A DNA stretch of 64,000 nt from Zerene cesonia (GCF_012273895.1 NC_052104.1:8680001-8744000), one strand, 5' to 3'; shown: positions 24,440 through 37,870, counted from the stretch's first letter. The notes: generated from the sequence alone by a model not told the origin. Numbers and translations are program-made.

Positions 24440-25100
24440 TCTATTTCAGCTGCCTCTCATTGTTCCTACTCTTTCGGCTCCAAGTGACGGCACGCGTAGC
24501 ATAATGTTAGCCCGCGGCGCCGCCGATTGATTCGCATCACGCTATCTGTTAGCGCTCATTTAGCATAAACACTTTTATTCACAATCAATTTCCAGAAATC
24601 AGTAGCTGATTGGCTTCAAAAAAGTCGAAATGTGTTTACGACGTGGAAAATAACAGCTCAAGTTTTCGGACCAAGATCGTTATGGGTAGGTGTTTATACA
24701 CAACTGTTTTTTAACCGCCATTCGAACGATTTAAATTCGGAGTAAAATCTCTTACCCTTGACAAACAGCTTGTACCAATGCGCAAGTATCAAATACATAT
24801 AACTCATTCGCCAGCAAGATCGTTACATCATTCATGATCTCACAAGCCGCACAATAATATGGAGAATCCATAATTTCGGCACAAAGCAGCAAGTTTTTCC
24901 CGTTTGCATAATGGCCGCTCGAACAATACTAATTGCTGGCGATAATCAATTGGTTTAACAATGGTTCATCTCTTTAGAAATACAACCCGTTTGGCGGAAT
25001 CGTTTTCGGTGAAATGTGTTTGATAACTAGATTGTAAGTTGTGATCCGGAAAGGTTGCGGCAATTACCATTAATTGCTTTAACTTTGTTGAATTAAGTAC
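24440..25100. promoter_or_regulatory. Non-repetitive, balanced-composition block; candidate enhancer
   Basis: About 650 bp with no repeat phrase, flanked on both sides by mobile elements. It contains a CpG-rich core (agcccgcggcgccgccgattg, 24509-24529), cataatggccgctcg near 24907 and several ATTA and CAATTA cores. No open frame of note. Assignment as a cis-regulatory element is inference from composition only. Confidence 0.25.
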
Positions 25101-25151
25101 CACGAGTAATAATAATAGTTTCTATGAAATTATTTACGAATTTAGTACTTA

Positions 25152-25356
25152 CTAGCTGCGCCCAGTGGTTTAACCCGCATAATTCTTAATCCCGTAGGAA
25201 CACGGGGATAAAAAGTTGCCTATGTATTATTCCAGTAGTCCAGCTATCTATGTACCAAATTTCACTGCAATCGGTTCAGTAGCTTTTGCGTGAAAGAGTA
25301 ACAAACATACACATACATAAATCCTCACAACCTTTCGCATTTATAATATTAGTGGG
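25152..25356 (-). mobile_element. Non-autonomous Helitron, family 1, aged
   Basis: CTAG at 25152, mutated hairpin (agtggtttaaccc), full body, and a 5' end read as attagtggg instead of ttagtagga. Confidence 0.8.
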
Positions 25357-25551
25357 TTGCTATTACACTTGTTACTTCATCTGAAACAGTTTAACAATTT
25401 TCATGATTTTCTTAACATACCCTGAATGTTTTTATAATCTCTATTAGTTGCAAATTTAGAAAATAATTTGTATACAAACATTTGAAACTGTAAAAATTTG
25501 TGCTTTTTTATTTAAGAACTGCTCATTAACAAGCTTTTTGTTATTAACTAC

Positions 25552-25690
25552 ACCTGTATGTTTGTATGTAACCGACTTCTTTAGTCTTTATTTTGTGTCA
25601 CTTTAAACGGATTTATTTAATTCAAACTTTATACTTCTGGTGACAACACAATAATTTCATCAGTGTTTTTTGTTATCCTGATTAGAATCA
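25552..25690 (+). repeat. Dispersed repeat family D (cacctgtatgtttgtatgtaac)
   Basis: Shares its left end and the ctttaaacggattta phrase with 62072 (same strand) and 38150-38250 (opposite strand). Identity of the parent element unknown. Confidence 0.5.
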
Positions 25691-26355
25691 CCAGGATTGA
25701 ATAATTAATGTATTTTTCAGTTTTTAAAACTATCTTATATTATATACTGCGAGTATGTCGTTTCGTTATTATAAATTAAATAATTATATTTACCCACTAA
25801 AAAGTCATGGGGTAACAATCACAAAGAATACATACGACGTGAGAAAATTTTTTTTATTTTTTAAAGTCGATTAATAAAGGTGCCCTGTGAGATCTTTTAT
25901 ATATCATCTTTTATATAACTGCCCTAAAACTTTAGTACCCAGCTGTTTATGATTCAGAGAGCAGAGGCAGTGCTTTAGAAAAATCACAAGATTTTAGTGA
26001 GTGAAAACTGCTTAGTAGGGTCCCAAGGCGAGACTCTATCACAGATAAATAATTGCACATGAATTTTGACCTATTAATATACAACCTTGATCCTAATTAA
26101 AAATAACACTAAATATAAAGAAAATATAAAAACAGATATCAAAGTGATTTATCTATCGTACTACAGATTACTAAATATATAATATGTTATAAGAGATTGA
26201 GGCTCACAACATAGAGGATCCTAGTATGGGGTTCAATGCAATATATGTATCCATATTATGTAAAATTTTTAAAACAAAAAAAGAAATTTTATTTATTTTT
26301 TTAATTATTTTTTTGCACCTTCATTTATATTTGTTTATTAGAATTGAAGATTATT
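25691..26355. other. AT-rich intergenic sequence, nothing recognised
   Basis: No coding or repeat signal seen. Confidence 0.4.
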
Positions 26356-26690
26356 GTGGGAGTCGAGCATGCTTCGGCACGAATTGGGCCAGCTCGCACC
26401 GGGGAAGTACCACACCCCCACAGAAAACCGGCGTGAAATAATAGCTTGCTATTGTGTTTCGTGCGGTGAGTGGGGGAGCCGGAGGACTATTTCCTTGTCC
26501 TAGCCCTTCCCAGTCCATTCCTTTTTTCCATTCATCAATCCTTTCCTTATCCCTTTTCCCTTAAAAGCGGGCAGCGCATTCTCAGAGGTCTGAGCTTCTG
26601 CGAATGTTCATGGGCGATGGTGATCGTTTACCATCAGGCGAACCACCAGCTCAGTTGCCCGCTATGACATAAAAAAAAAAAAAAAAAAAA
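26356..26690 (+). repeat. SINE family A, best-preserved copy with a 20-nt poly(A)
   Basis: Full head (gtgggagtcgagcatgcttc), CAGAAAACCGGCGTG core, pyrimidine-rich middle, LINE-like tail (ggtgatcgtttaccatcaggcgaaccaccagctc) and an uninterrupted A20 tract. The long A tract suggests a fairly recent insertion. No clear target-site duplication was visible. Confidence 0.85.
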
Positions 26691-29323
26691 GAATTTATCG
26701 TGACAATAAATTTGTCTGTGTGTAGCAAAAGTGAATTGAACCTAAGTTTCGTTATAATGTAACCATAACTAGCACAATGTATTTATATATAAAAGTATTT
26801 ACTTACCAAACTCTTTGCATTATTTTAACGGATTACCTAATTACACTGGAAGTATGTTAAAATTAGAAGTAAATCTTAGATGCGATAGTGTCCCAGGTGT
26901 GGTCGCATGCGATAAGCGAGCGGAACCGACACCTGCGCACGCGCCGATGGCACGCGTAGTGATGTGTCGCGTGGCGAAGGGATGGGGTTTTGAAGGGTTG
27001 GCACGATAAGGGGATTTTTACATTTATTTTTAAAGATATTATATGTTATTTATTATTAAATCTATACTAATAATATCAATCTGTATGTTTATTTATTTGT
27101 TTGAACGCGCCAATGTGTTGCGATCCCTGAGTGCTTAAGCTAATAAATAAATAGAATAGAAAGTGATGCATTGTTTAAAAAACAAAGTAAAATTGAAAAT
27201 AAATTAAACGTTTTTAAAGCAATTTTACACGGAAGTTTGTTTTAATTTTTTTTTTTATATAATTTAATTATAACAGGTGCGACAGTATATATAATATAAT
27301 TGCTTAACTTTATGTATCTACTTACTAAAATCAAGTAGGCTTAAAGCAAAGATAAATCCTTAAATGTTATGTGAGTTTAATTTTATCACTAATATGAGGT
27401 TATTCAGTTAGTACAATTAATTGATCTAAGAACGTTTTTACATATCGATAGTTTTGGCTTATTAGAAATCGCCTCTCTTCTAAGGTTCTCTTATAAGCCT
27501 TTTTTATCTTTGCATTGAAATTTATCGATATGTACAATGCAGATACATCACTAAGTAACACCACGATCGCTAGGGAAGATACAGTACTTGCGCGTACGAC
27601 GGGGCTCGTGCCACCTTTTTTCTTCAATTATACATACAGTACATATCTGTTAACGAACTTTTAACCTTATGCATTACAGCCTATGGTAGGTATTACTCCA
27701 TAACAATACATCGAAATGGGGTGAATTTTTTTTTCAAGACGAATAAAATAATTGTATAGAAATGTAGTAATGCTTTGTTAATTTGAATACAGGGGTGAAT
27801 TTTATTTAGGGCAGGGTGCGCACGCGCCGTTGGGGTAATTATTTAGAACTAATTCATGGATGAAAAGTCCGTTGTTTTTGAATAAACAATTCGAATTCAA
27901 TTTTAAATAAAGAACGAAACCTTTATAGATTGTAGGAGCAAAGGCATTTCTTGTAATTTTTACAACTACGGGTATATATAAAAGAGTCTGTCCATAATAA
28001 TAATTTAATAGTAGGTTCACTTCTGACTGAAATAAGTAAATAAAACTGTATTACTTTTTGTATGCTTGTCTCCTTGTTGGTCCGGGGGAAATCTTTGAAA
28101 GCATAACTATAATGTAGCCTTTACTTGTTGGCAGAGGGCGGTATAATGTCACCGTTAAAAGACATCATCAGACAAATGATGAAATATAAAAATGTATGCT
28201 ATTTCAATGCAAAATACAGAATAAGTGAAGCTTAAAACCCTATATATTTACTAATTATCTTTATAAAACCCGTAACTACGTATGTGTTTTATGTATAATT
28301 ATATTTATTTGTTTAATTATTTATAGATATTTTTAAAAAGTATGTAAAGAAAATGCTGTACACCAAGGTCTTCCAAAAGCTTAATTCATGCAGTTGTCGA
28401 CCTAAAGTTACTTGGAAGAGACTGCTTTAGGGACAAGGTCGTCTTTTGCGTCTTTATTACTGCCAATTAAATGTTACGATTCATAACCTGTTGAAAGAAG
28501 CATTCACCACGGACAAATCTTATATTTTAGCTATTGAATAAACACTTGCACAATAACAAATAGATGCAGTTTTGATTCAACTGTAGATACTTTTCTAAAC
28601 ATGAAACGTTGCATGGATTCATTAAGTTCAATATATAATATAATAAACATTTATTTGTTTGAATTGAACTGAGTTCACATTGGTCAACAATAATATAGTC
28701 CACACAATTCGCTAAACAATTGGCATACATATTTTATATTTTCATGTACAATTTTTTAATCTTATTATGTAATTATATCATCTATTATATTTTGTTTTTT
28801 TCGTCTGAAAGCATAGAGCAGAGAAGTCTACATAGGCATTTTGTAGCGGATCGTGCGAGCAAAACCTCTTTCTAAAGCCAGTATTATAAAATAGCCTACA
28901 AATATAAACTACAGTTATTTCTCCCCTTTCAATTAAACGTTCAATTCAAGTTACTTTTAAAAGTAATAAACACGACATTAAACTTTCATAAAGAAAAATC
29001 AATATAACCCACAAAGGGGCGGGTGCACATTAGTCAAGCCTCATTGCTTGTACCCTTGTACCATATGGACTCATCCCCTAAATAATTGGAGTCATCAATG
29101 TGTCATCTGCTTAGCATTTTATTAAAACAGTTAATAAGTGAAGTGAAGTTAAAACGAAGTATTGTAAGTTTATGCTATAAACATTAGAAAAACTAAGTTC
29201 GAATGTCCGTGTACGTCATTTCTTTCATTTAGCATAATTTAGACATTTTAATTATGATATGATAATAGTGAAAAAGAAACCTTTTAATTCTATGCATTTG
29301 AATAGTAAAATCTATCTTATAAA
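26691..29323. other. Intergenic; a CpG-rich patch at 26890-26990
   Basis: gcgataagcgagcggaaccgacacctgcgcacgcgccgatggcacgcgtag stands out in AT-rich surroundings. 27060-27150 is a Helitron-like scrap (gtttgaacgcgccaatgtg). The minus-strand frame at 27802-28020 lacks support. Confidence 0.4.
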
Positions 29324-29470
29324 CTAGCAGTCCGCCCCGTCTTCGCCCGTGGTACATGTATAGCCTAAAGTACTAGAAGGTCACCTACATATCCAACGGT
29401 GAAAGATTTCTCAAAATTTTCTGCGATTAGCACGTTCAAACAAACTTTCAGCCTTATACTATTCCCATAG
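29324..29470 (-). mobile_element. Helitron-like element, partial
   Basis: CTAG then cagtccgccccgtcttcgcccgtggtacatgtatagcc, the 3' half of the 55340-type family on the minus strand. The 5' end is eroded near 29470. Confidence 0.6.
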
Positions 29471-30185
29471 ATATTTAAAAACTTGAAATACAGCTTATAC
29501 AGCAGCCGCTATGGAAATCACATTTATTTCACAAAAATAAATTTCATATTAACAGCATACATGAACAAACTGACTATAATAACTCTAAAAAACCTAATTT
29601 CAAACACAAAAGGGTGTGCCGCGAAGCTAGTTCACAAAACGCAAACGAAGCCACGTGCAAGCTATACAGGTAATGAGATCAATCGCGTGGGGAGCATTAT
29701 TTGATATTGTTTTGTTTTGCGTGTTGTGACTAATCAATGGAATTACGTTTTTTTATTGGCGAATACGCATCAAACAGATATTCTTCTTATTATTCTGGAA
29801 ATTTCTCGAAGTTCGTTCAGTACTCAAAGGATAAAAAAAAATATCTTAAAATAGTCCAGAGCGTTATTATATTTTCTTTTTATTACAGAAGATAATATGA
29901 ACTGCTATTTTATAATGAGCAATAGTTTCTTGCCGGCTCTTCTCCGTAGAAACTGCTTTCCGAATCGATGGTAAATGGTAAAACTAATTCAGAGTGCTTC
30001 TAGAAGACATATAATTTCGCTCCGATCGCCTTATGTACTATATGACGTTTTTGTATGTTTGCAAAATTGTTTATTTGGTAAAAAAAAATTTAAAATAAAA
30101 TAAATAAATGAATAAAATTTAAATAATGAGTGTTTGAGTTTGAGTGCATGTATGACTAAGACTGACCTATCTCTATAGATTTATA
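29471..30185. other. AT-rich intergenic sequence
   Basis: A single CACGTG E-box at about 29652. No gene seen. Confidence 0.35.
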
Positions 30186-30415
30186 CTATATCTTTCCGCC
30201 CGCGGCTTCGACCGCGTGGAATTCGGTTATGTCGCTTTCATCTCCCTATTTCAACTCCTTCTACCATTTTTTTCGCGATAAAAATTATCCTGTCTTTTTC
30301 CATATTCAGTTCTACCTTCATACCAAATTACAAAAAAATGGTTCAGTGGTTTAGACGTGAAAGCGTAACAGACATACAGACAGAGTTACTTTCGCATTTA
30401 TAATATTAGTAGGGA
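30186..30415 (-). mobile_element. Non-autonomous Helitron, TCCCTACTAATATTAT subfamily
   Basis: On the minus strand it starts TCCCTACTAATATTATAAATGCG and has the gtctgtctg-type internal tract, then ends near cgcggtcgaagccgcgggcgg. The 3' CTAG has decayed. Confidence 0.75.
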
Positions 30416-30730
30416 TATGTACCGCTATAGATTGACGTAAAGTTTTCTTTGAGCCTTGAAATCTCCGTTAAAATCTTGTGAATAACTATCTTTTGTATAC
30501 AATAATTATATTGACTCTACGACCTACGTAATCCGTGGCATGCAAACAAACAAACAGAACGTAACTCGCGAGGTCGCGATAAACATGGCTCGTCAAACAC
30601 TGGCCTACACTCAGTGAAAATATAAACAGATGGCTTAAGGGGACGCTCTAATTGTATTTTACTATAATTAATTAAGTGTACCCACTGTTTGTTGAGAAAA
30701 AACTTAGAATTGAGTGCATCTAAAGTTAAA

Positions 30731-30915
30731 GAAAAAGGCCAAGTGCGAGACAAACTCGCGCACAGAGGGTTCTGTACAAACCTATTGTTTATGATGCAAA
30801 TCCTGGTATAGAGTATTATGTTATCTGTGACTTAAAAGTTTTGTCCTTTATTTATAAGACGTTGCTTCGTATCAACTTTCAAGGTTCTGAGTTCACGGGA
30901 AGTACCCTGTTGTTT
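30731..30915 (+). repeat. Dispersed lepidopteran repeat (aaaaaggccaagtgcgag head)
   Basis: gaaaaaggccaagtgcgagacaaactcgcgcacagagggttctgtac resembles a very common lepidopteran non-coding repeat, from memory. It ends around ttcacgggaagtaccctgtt. A single copy in this window. Confidence 0.5.
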
Positions 30916-32869
30916 ATGATTTCTTGCGAGTGTCGTAAATTTGCTTGTGTCTTTTGATTGTGTTTATTTCAAAGTGTTTAACATATGACAAGGGCATTTT
31001 TCAGTTAATATACAATAACTCAAGTTATGATAATAACTTTTGTCCGCAGTTTTGTATGCGTATGATATTTGAACAAAAACTCGCCTCAAACAATCCGCCC
31101 CTTAAATCGCTGCGGACATAAAGCAAACAGACAAAATTGTGTTGACGTCCGTTCATCGGCTCAGCTAACAAGCCTTTTGTGATACAAATGAATTTGCAGT
31201 ACATTTTTATACGTGTTTTACGAATTTTAGGATATCTCGGCTATTCCAGCTAGCGTGGTGTTATGTTTGACATTCTGGCGCGGGAATAGATTATTGAAGT
31301 GCGCTATTTTTTAGGTTAGGACAAAAAACATAGTTATGTGTTCGTTTTTAAGTATTAAAATTGCAATCACACGAAAAATAGATCCATCAAAAAACCAAGT
31401 TTATTGTGTATGTTAATACGGGGTTTTTGTTGTTATGAAATCAAATGTTTTTAATGTGAAAACCATTCGCCATTAAATTTATAGAACTAGACCAAATTAA
31501 ATTGAGATTTCTCAATGTTTTACATCAATAAAAATCGTCAAAATCGCTTTACCGAATCCAAAGTTTTTTAAAGTCAATTAAAAACCATATTAAATAATAG
31601 CATATATTTTCAATAACTGCCTCTTCCGTTTATTATTTCAATAATAAAATTAATAACAAATGTGTTTATAGTATTAATAGTATTAGTAGATAAAGCAAAC
31701 TCAAGAACTCAAAACTTACACTAAATACGGACAGATTCACAAGCTGGTAGTTCTCATACGTTTTCATATAAATTAAATATAATTGTATTTAATATATTTA
31801 ATAAAGAAACGGCCTTTTCAACGTGATCACCCACAACTTGTCCCAGAGTCGGCGCTCTTCAAATTGGAGTATTTTCGCGAAATTAGTACTTACCTAAGAA
31901 ATTAAATCACTTCTCGGCTCCGGGTGTCGAACTCGTTATTATTTCAAGGTAATCGTACCACTCGACACAAAGTCAACACGCTAACGAACTGAAAATAATG
32001 TTTATACAGGGTGCTCTGTAATTGTGAGTTGTAAATTTCAGTAGATTGAGATAGGGTTTAGACTGAAAAGACGAATATAAGAGAATCAGATAAGATGAAT
32101 AAGCATAACATGATAGTTTAAGTAATATTGGTTATATTAAAACTTTTAGTGATAGGAAAGAATAGAGTAAGAGTTAAATATCTGGTTCTTTTCGCTTTTT
32201 CGAAAATGATACCGACTCGCTTTAAACTATGATAGTGATCATTCACTATTAAAATTTATTATAGTTAATGTTTACTATTACAAATTTATAATATTGTTCT
32301 ATGAATTATAAATTGTGTATTATATGATGCACAAGTCAATGTAGAGAATCAGACATCTACGAAGTTTATGTATTACCATTACCATTTATATTTTTCTTAA
32401 CACTACCAAATACTCAAATTAATCGCTATTGTTTCTTATTTAATCTGAAATAATGACCTTTCAAATTCGATACAGTCGAAGGCAAATACTAGTGAAGTGA
32501 ACTAAAAAAATAATAAATAAGCACCCTGTATATAAATGATCAAATGGTCAAAAATGCCAAATCACTGGTCGCTGAGGTCGCGTGTCTGTAACTGAGAATA
32601 TATTTAATTCCGTCATCATTTTTCAGAGAAATTTCATAAGTGCCGCTCTGTTTAAAATCCAGCGCTAAAGTAAATTAAGGTGTTTTTTTTATAATATTTG
32701 ACGTGTGTTGTATGTAGCACACGATAGGGAAATTAAAGTCCTCCTGACTCTCTATTGTTATATAGATATTAATCGATAGAGTAAAAGTGCAATTGAACTA
32801 AAAATTGAAAAAATTGCTAAATGCCTTCTTTGAAGTCGGTTAAACTGCTCATAACGCATCAATGTGCAG
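30916..32869. other. AT-rich intergenic sequence, nothing recognised
   Basis: No open frame of note. ttaggttagg at 31312-31321 is only two telomere-type units and not meaningful. Confidence 0.4.
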
Positions 32870-33265
32870 ATTTATGCTGTAACCCGTGGCATCACTCGCG
32901 TGACACCCGGGTAAAAAGCCTACTTGCATAATCCAGACTATAATCTATCTCTGTACCAAATTTCATATAAAGAGTAATAGATAGATAGATAAATAGATAA
33001 AAAGTTTTTAAAAGAACACATTAAATATATGACAATTACAAAATAAGACAATTAAACAAAGAAAAATTAACATACAGAGGACAAAAACAGGACGGAGACA
33101 AATGCGCACTGTGTTCTTAAAAAGGGTCTTGGCTCAGCATAAATGTCAAAGTCAATGGGACCCTAACGCTGATATTCTGCCAACACCACTAATATACACC
33201 AATAATAAACATCCATACATCCAAACATACATTCTTACAAACTCTCGTTTACAATATTAGTAGGA
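32870..33265 (-). mobile_element. Helitron-like element with unusual interior
   Basis: Left end carries taacccgtggcatcactcgcgtgacacccgggtaaaaagcc and ccaaatttcatataaagagtaatag; right end carries cttacaaactctcgtttacaatattagtagga. The interior between about 33000 and 33220 is not shared with other copies, so this is either an insertion or a different subfamily. Confidence 0.6.
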
Positions 33266-33549
33266 CATTATGTCATGCACTTACAGCCTACCGGCGCGTG
33301 TCCAGAGAATTTCGAAGCTGTAATGTGTTAAAGTGAACGAATTTCAATGTTTGTGGAACAACAAGACACGAAGCGCCGCGGGCGTACCATTTGTCTTTGC
33401 TAACTAAATGTGATTATCGCCTTTAAAATGCCCTTAAGTTAATGCATTAAATATAATAATTGAAACGTTTCAGAGGCATTTGGGAAGCGACACATTTTGT
33501 AAGCATTTTAAATACGCTGGAGGTATGTGATAATGTGCCGCGGACGACT

Positions 33550-33690
33550 GACCAGCTCCTGTGGCCCCTTCACTAAAGCGGCTCGTCGGAACACAGTGGG
33601 GTTTTAGTCGGTAGGAATCCGACATAACCCACGACCTCTTCCGTGGGGGCCGTGGGTATCTATGTAAGATTTCCCTACTATAAAAAAAAT
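33550..33690 (+). repeat. GC-rich dispersed repeat fragment
   Basis: tgaccagctcctgtggccccttcactaaagcggctcgtcgg...gaatccgacataacccac...ccgtgggggccgtgggtat reads like a retroelement UTR fragment known from Lepidoptera, from memory. Only one copy here. Confidence 0.45.
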
Positions 33691-34570
33691 GTGATATCTA
33701 CAAAAAATGGAATCTCAATTTACTATTATAATTATGCGTATATTTATAAAATATTTTTATCATTTTACATCGTATACTGACGTTTAATTCCACACTTCCC
33801 GAAGTGTTAAAAGAAACGTAATTACTACAAAATAAAAAAAAAACAGCAACACTGAAAATTCTAAAGCTTTTCCATAAATTCTGTAGCACTGTTCGGGAAT
33901 ATATTATCTATATCCTGTGTGGTATATAACTCTATTATAAGAAGCATAGCAATAAACTTTACAACATACAATATCTCATCCAAAATTCATTAATATAAAT
34001 AAGACTATAAAAGCTATAACACCAATTCACAATATCTCAACGGAAACTACTCCGGATACGACCAAAACAAGATGCAATCAAAACAAATTCAAAATTAAAC
34101 GCTACCAACCCCTTCTATAGCAGTTAATCTAAACCAAAACATATGTTTAAGGGTTGAACAATTACATAAATTAATAACAACATCCTCTTTATATAAAGAA
34201 AGCTTGAAATATACGCGTAAAATCACTTCCTCTATCATTTACATGTTTTTTCCCGCCACATGACGTTATTTTTTCAAGATGGCCGCCCCATATGTCGCCC
34301 AGCACGTGTGTCGGGTGTCTCATTAAAGACACGAGCGGCTCAAATTAAAATTATTTTGAGTGTGAAGACATGAGTAACTATAATTTAGTTTGCGAAATTT
34401 GTCTTGTTAAGAAAATTTGTGGAGTTACACCGCGAGTTATGCCGTATTTAAGGATTTAAACGGGAAAATGATTGGGGGTTACAGTCATTTGGTGCAAGCA
34501 GCAGCATAAAAAAATGGTACAGACTTAATGTTAACAGATTTTTCACTGTCTGAACTCAACTAAAAAAAAG
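33691..34570. other. Intergenic with a promoter-like cluster at 34255-34350
   Basis: 34261-34310 holds TGACGT, a YY1/Pho-like AAGATGGCCGCC (34276-34287) and CACGTG (34303-34308). The ATG there opens only 15 codons. Confidence 0.4.
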
Positions 34571-34822
34571 CAGTGGTGGCTCAGTGGTGAGAACCTCGGA
34601 CTTCAAAATCGATTCAGGGTTCGAGACCGGGCGAACGTGCAGGTAATAAATTGATTTTTAAAATTATCTGCACATGTGGATAACATCACTATTGCTTAAA
34701 ACGGTGAAGGAGAACATCGAGAGGAAACGTGGTGCCAGCATGGTGGATTACGGCCTGAACCCTCATAGGAGGCCTATGTTCCAGCAGTTTGAACATATAT
34801 GGGCTGATGATGATGATGATGA
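34571..34822 (+). repeat. tRNA-derived SINE family B with intact pol III boxes
   Basis: A box TGGCTCAGTGG (34577-34587) and B box GGTTCGAGACC (34618-34628), then the body shared with 3553 and 44030, and a (GAT)n end. The best-preserved copy of this family in the window. A 65-codon frame over its 3' half is not a gene. Confidence 0.88.
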
Positions 34823-37627
34823 ACTTAACTGGAAAATAATTAAGAGAAAGTATAATTTCTTTTTAATTTGATTTTTTAGAGATTTTGTAACTCAACAGTT
34901 TTTTTTTAATCTTATACACTTTCTTAGACAATAAACGGTCAAAATTGCTGATATCATCATTGATAACATAGTGTTACATATAGGTACCTATATTCATATT
35001 AACAGGTTTTAAAAATTGTCTATTATTCACGCAAGGATACAAATAATTATTATTACCTACGTATGAAATCTATGTATCTGGGACCTTAGAGTATGTTCCT
35101 CAGTTTTAATTGTAGAAATATTAGACTCCATAAATTCCTATAAAACTGATTGATATAAAAATTCAAAAGGACCTCCCATACAACAATAGTTGTCAGAATT
35201 AATAAAACACGATTTTCCCAGGGTTAAGTTTACGCAAACGGCATCAATTAGCGAAGGGTACACAGCGGGAGAGGTTATAAAATTTTATAGCTGTGATTTT
35301 GATATTTCTATTAAATATTATGTTAGATAGCAGACATTCATTTTTTATTTTTATATCACACAAATTGCAATTTATTGAAGAAAGTTTAGTGTTTGGAAAT
35401 AGTATGTTTATAAAAATGTATCCTTTTAAATAGGTAAAATAAGACGTGTTACTAAATAATATTTGTTTGCTCGGTTTTGGGTTTACCATAATATTTATTT
35501 GACATTATTCTCCAATATGCATAAAAAAGGCTATTAAAGTAATAATTCTACCATCATAAATTAATACTTTTACGGCCGTAAAAAGGAGACGAAAAGTGGA
35601 GGAAAACTCATGCAGCAATAAACACAAAGCACACACAATCAATTAAAATGAATAGATATAATTACAATATCCCATTGGTATTTATAAAACCCACCATATT
35701 ATAATAAACCGGAAGAAATTAGAATTGATAAAGAATAATAAATCATAGAGAATAAAGGATCACATCCAACAAAACAATGCGAGTTAACCCAGCCCGGTGG
35801 GGTGTACGTAGCCACGGACTTTGCAGAAATTAATTCGTATCATTTTCAATTTAATCGTGTATTATATACCCCTTTTGTTAAGTCGGCTAACCCCATTGTT
35901 GGCGAGGACACACGTCGCGTTTGAAAAATTGCGATTTTATGCCCAAAACGTTTGATACTTTTTTAATTTATATAAAAGCGTTTGTTTCGTTAATTGGCTT
36001 AAAGTTTTTTTTATTCGTCTATGATGTTTTTTGTTTTTTTTTTCTTTTATGCGGTATTTTGTAAAAGAGTTCAGTGTTTTAGTTATCTTGTGTTTATAGT
36101 TGGTTATAAATAGATAAGTTTATATATATTTTATAGATAGTTATATTTATTGCTATATCGAAGAGCAGTAGCACATGAAATTAATATTAATTTTTAATCT
36201 ACGAACAATATAAAAATAACATCTTAAACAGAACACACAGTTTATATTCCCGTATACACTTTTTTACATTCTTGCATAGTTTAAGGTTGTATGTTTTAAT
36301 TACGAATAACTGACTCGTCTCTTTTCGAGATCTGTCAAAAATACAATTTACTCATCAAACGTGGAACTTTCAAACGAAATATTTTGTTAAAAAAACACTT
36401 GACATTTGTCGAGTGTTCGCGTTTGCTACTGGTTTTTTTTACTTTTGCCACCCTTGGAGCACTTCAAGGTAGCCACAAAAACTATGGAAGAATTTTAATA
36501 GCAATGATTTTGTATTGTGTATTTTAAGATTTATAAATTAGTTATTCTTGCATTTATATCTCTAAGACATCTAACAGAATATTTTGACGCCCGGGATTCG
36601 TATATGGGTATTACTGTAATGGTTACACTGAAGCTAAAGTGATAATACTTTACAATGCAGAGATAAGTTGACACTATATTTACAGTTCAAACTTCTATAC
36701 AAAGCTCACCCAGTATCCCTCCAATATCTAATTGACACGTCAATTTTTTCCCACAGTCATCGCGGATTGGTTTTTTATATAATTCCGACAATGCTGAGTC
36801 ACTGTCGGCACGGAGAAAAGAGCTTCCTTCCTCTTCATGCTGGGATTCTGTATCTTGTATAAACAGAATTGAAGAGTATTTTTATTGACAATAAATTTAA
36901 ACATGCGGCAACACTATCGTTTAAAATTAAAATCTTTAAACTTTACCTTTTTTATAATATTACTACCTTTTGCATTTCTCTGAAAACATGTTACCCATTT
37001 ATAATTACGGATTTCCCTTAATTGGTCGTCAGTAGTCGGTTACAAAATATAATTGAATAAATATTGCAATATTTGGTTGTAAGACACTGTATTATAATAT
37101 TAAATACAAGTAACCTTTAAATTTATACAGAACCAAAGAAATGCATAGTCTATGATTCGCCATTCCTTTTTTAAAAATTGGGTGGCCATTCCTTTGCTTA
37201 TCTGCGCTAAGAGCGCTATCTCTGTCTCTCATAACATAAAAAACAGAGACAGAAGTGGTCATATTTTTTTAATAATTTCCCACAAGGCAAAGGCGTAAAA
37301 TATTTTATCGTCATATTTTTTAAATTAATAATGACCGTGACAAAAGGGTGGCGGCGATTTTGGCGCCTCAAATTGAACTTTTTTTTTAGTTTTTTCGCCA
37401 GCCTTTTGACTTTTATTTTGATTTAAAGTAATTGGGTGGCAACATTTGATCGTGACCACCCTGTTTTAGCTATTTCCGCAACCAAAATCTGTATAAAAAG
37501 ATAAATATATCAGTATCATTTGAGCTACCAAAGACAAAAAATAAAAAGGCATTTAAACTTACAGCAAGTGCTTTAAAATAATTGTGAATTTATTCTACAA
37601 AATGTAATTTCTGGTTACGTAGCAACT
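34823..37627. other. Intergenic; E2F-like site near 37358
   Basis: TTTTGGCGCC at 37358-37367 lies in a mixed-composition stretch (37330-37480) with repeated gggtggc motifs. The 36668-36862 frame (+) has a TTG-type start and no recognisable features. Confidence 0.4.
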
Positions 37628-37870
37628 CATCATCATCATCAGCTCGTATATGTTCCCACTGCTAGGACACAGGCCTCCTATGAGGGTTCAGGCCACAATC
37701 CACCACGCTGGCCAAGTGCGGGTTGGCAGATGTCACATGCCGTCGATTACAATCTTATACCGTTCTTAGTCTGTCTGGTCAAAGGAAAATTCCTTGGAAA
37801 TTATAAGAATCATCGTGAAGAAATTGTTTTCTTCACGGCTATGACATTCTTCCTCTTCGAGTCCAAACAT
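37628..37870 (-). repeat. SINE family B, minus strand, partial
   Basis: (CAT)n, then agctcgtatatgttcccactgctagg and caggcctcctatgagggttcaggcc are the reverse complement of the family B 3' half. The tRNA head is replaced by unrelated sequence. Confidence 0.7.

Noticed and set aside
31312..31321. Telomere-type TTAGG repeat
   Set aside because: Only two units; chance in AT-rich DNA.
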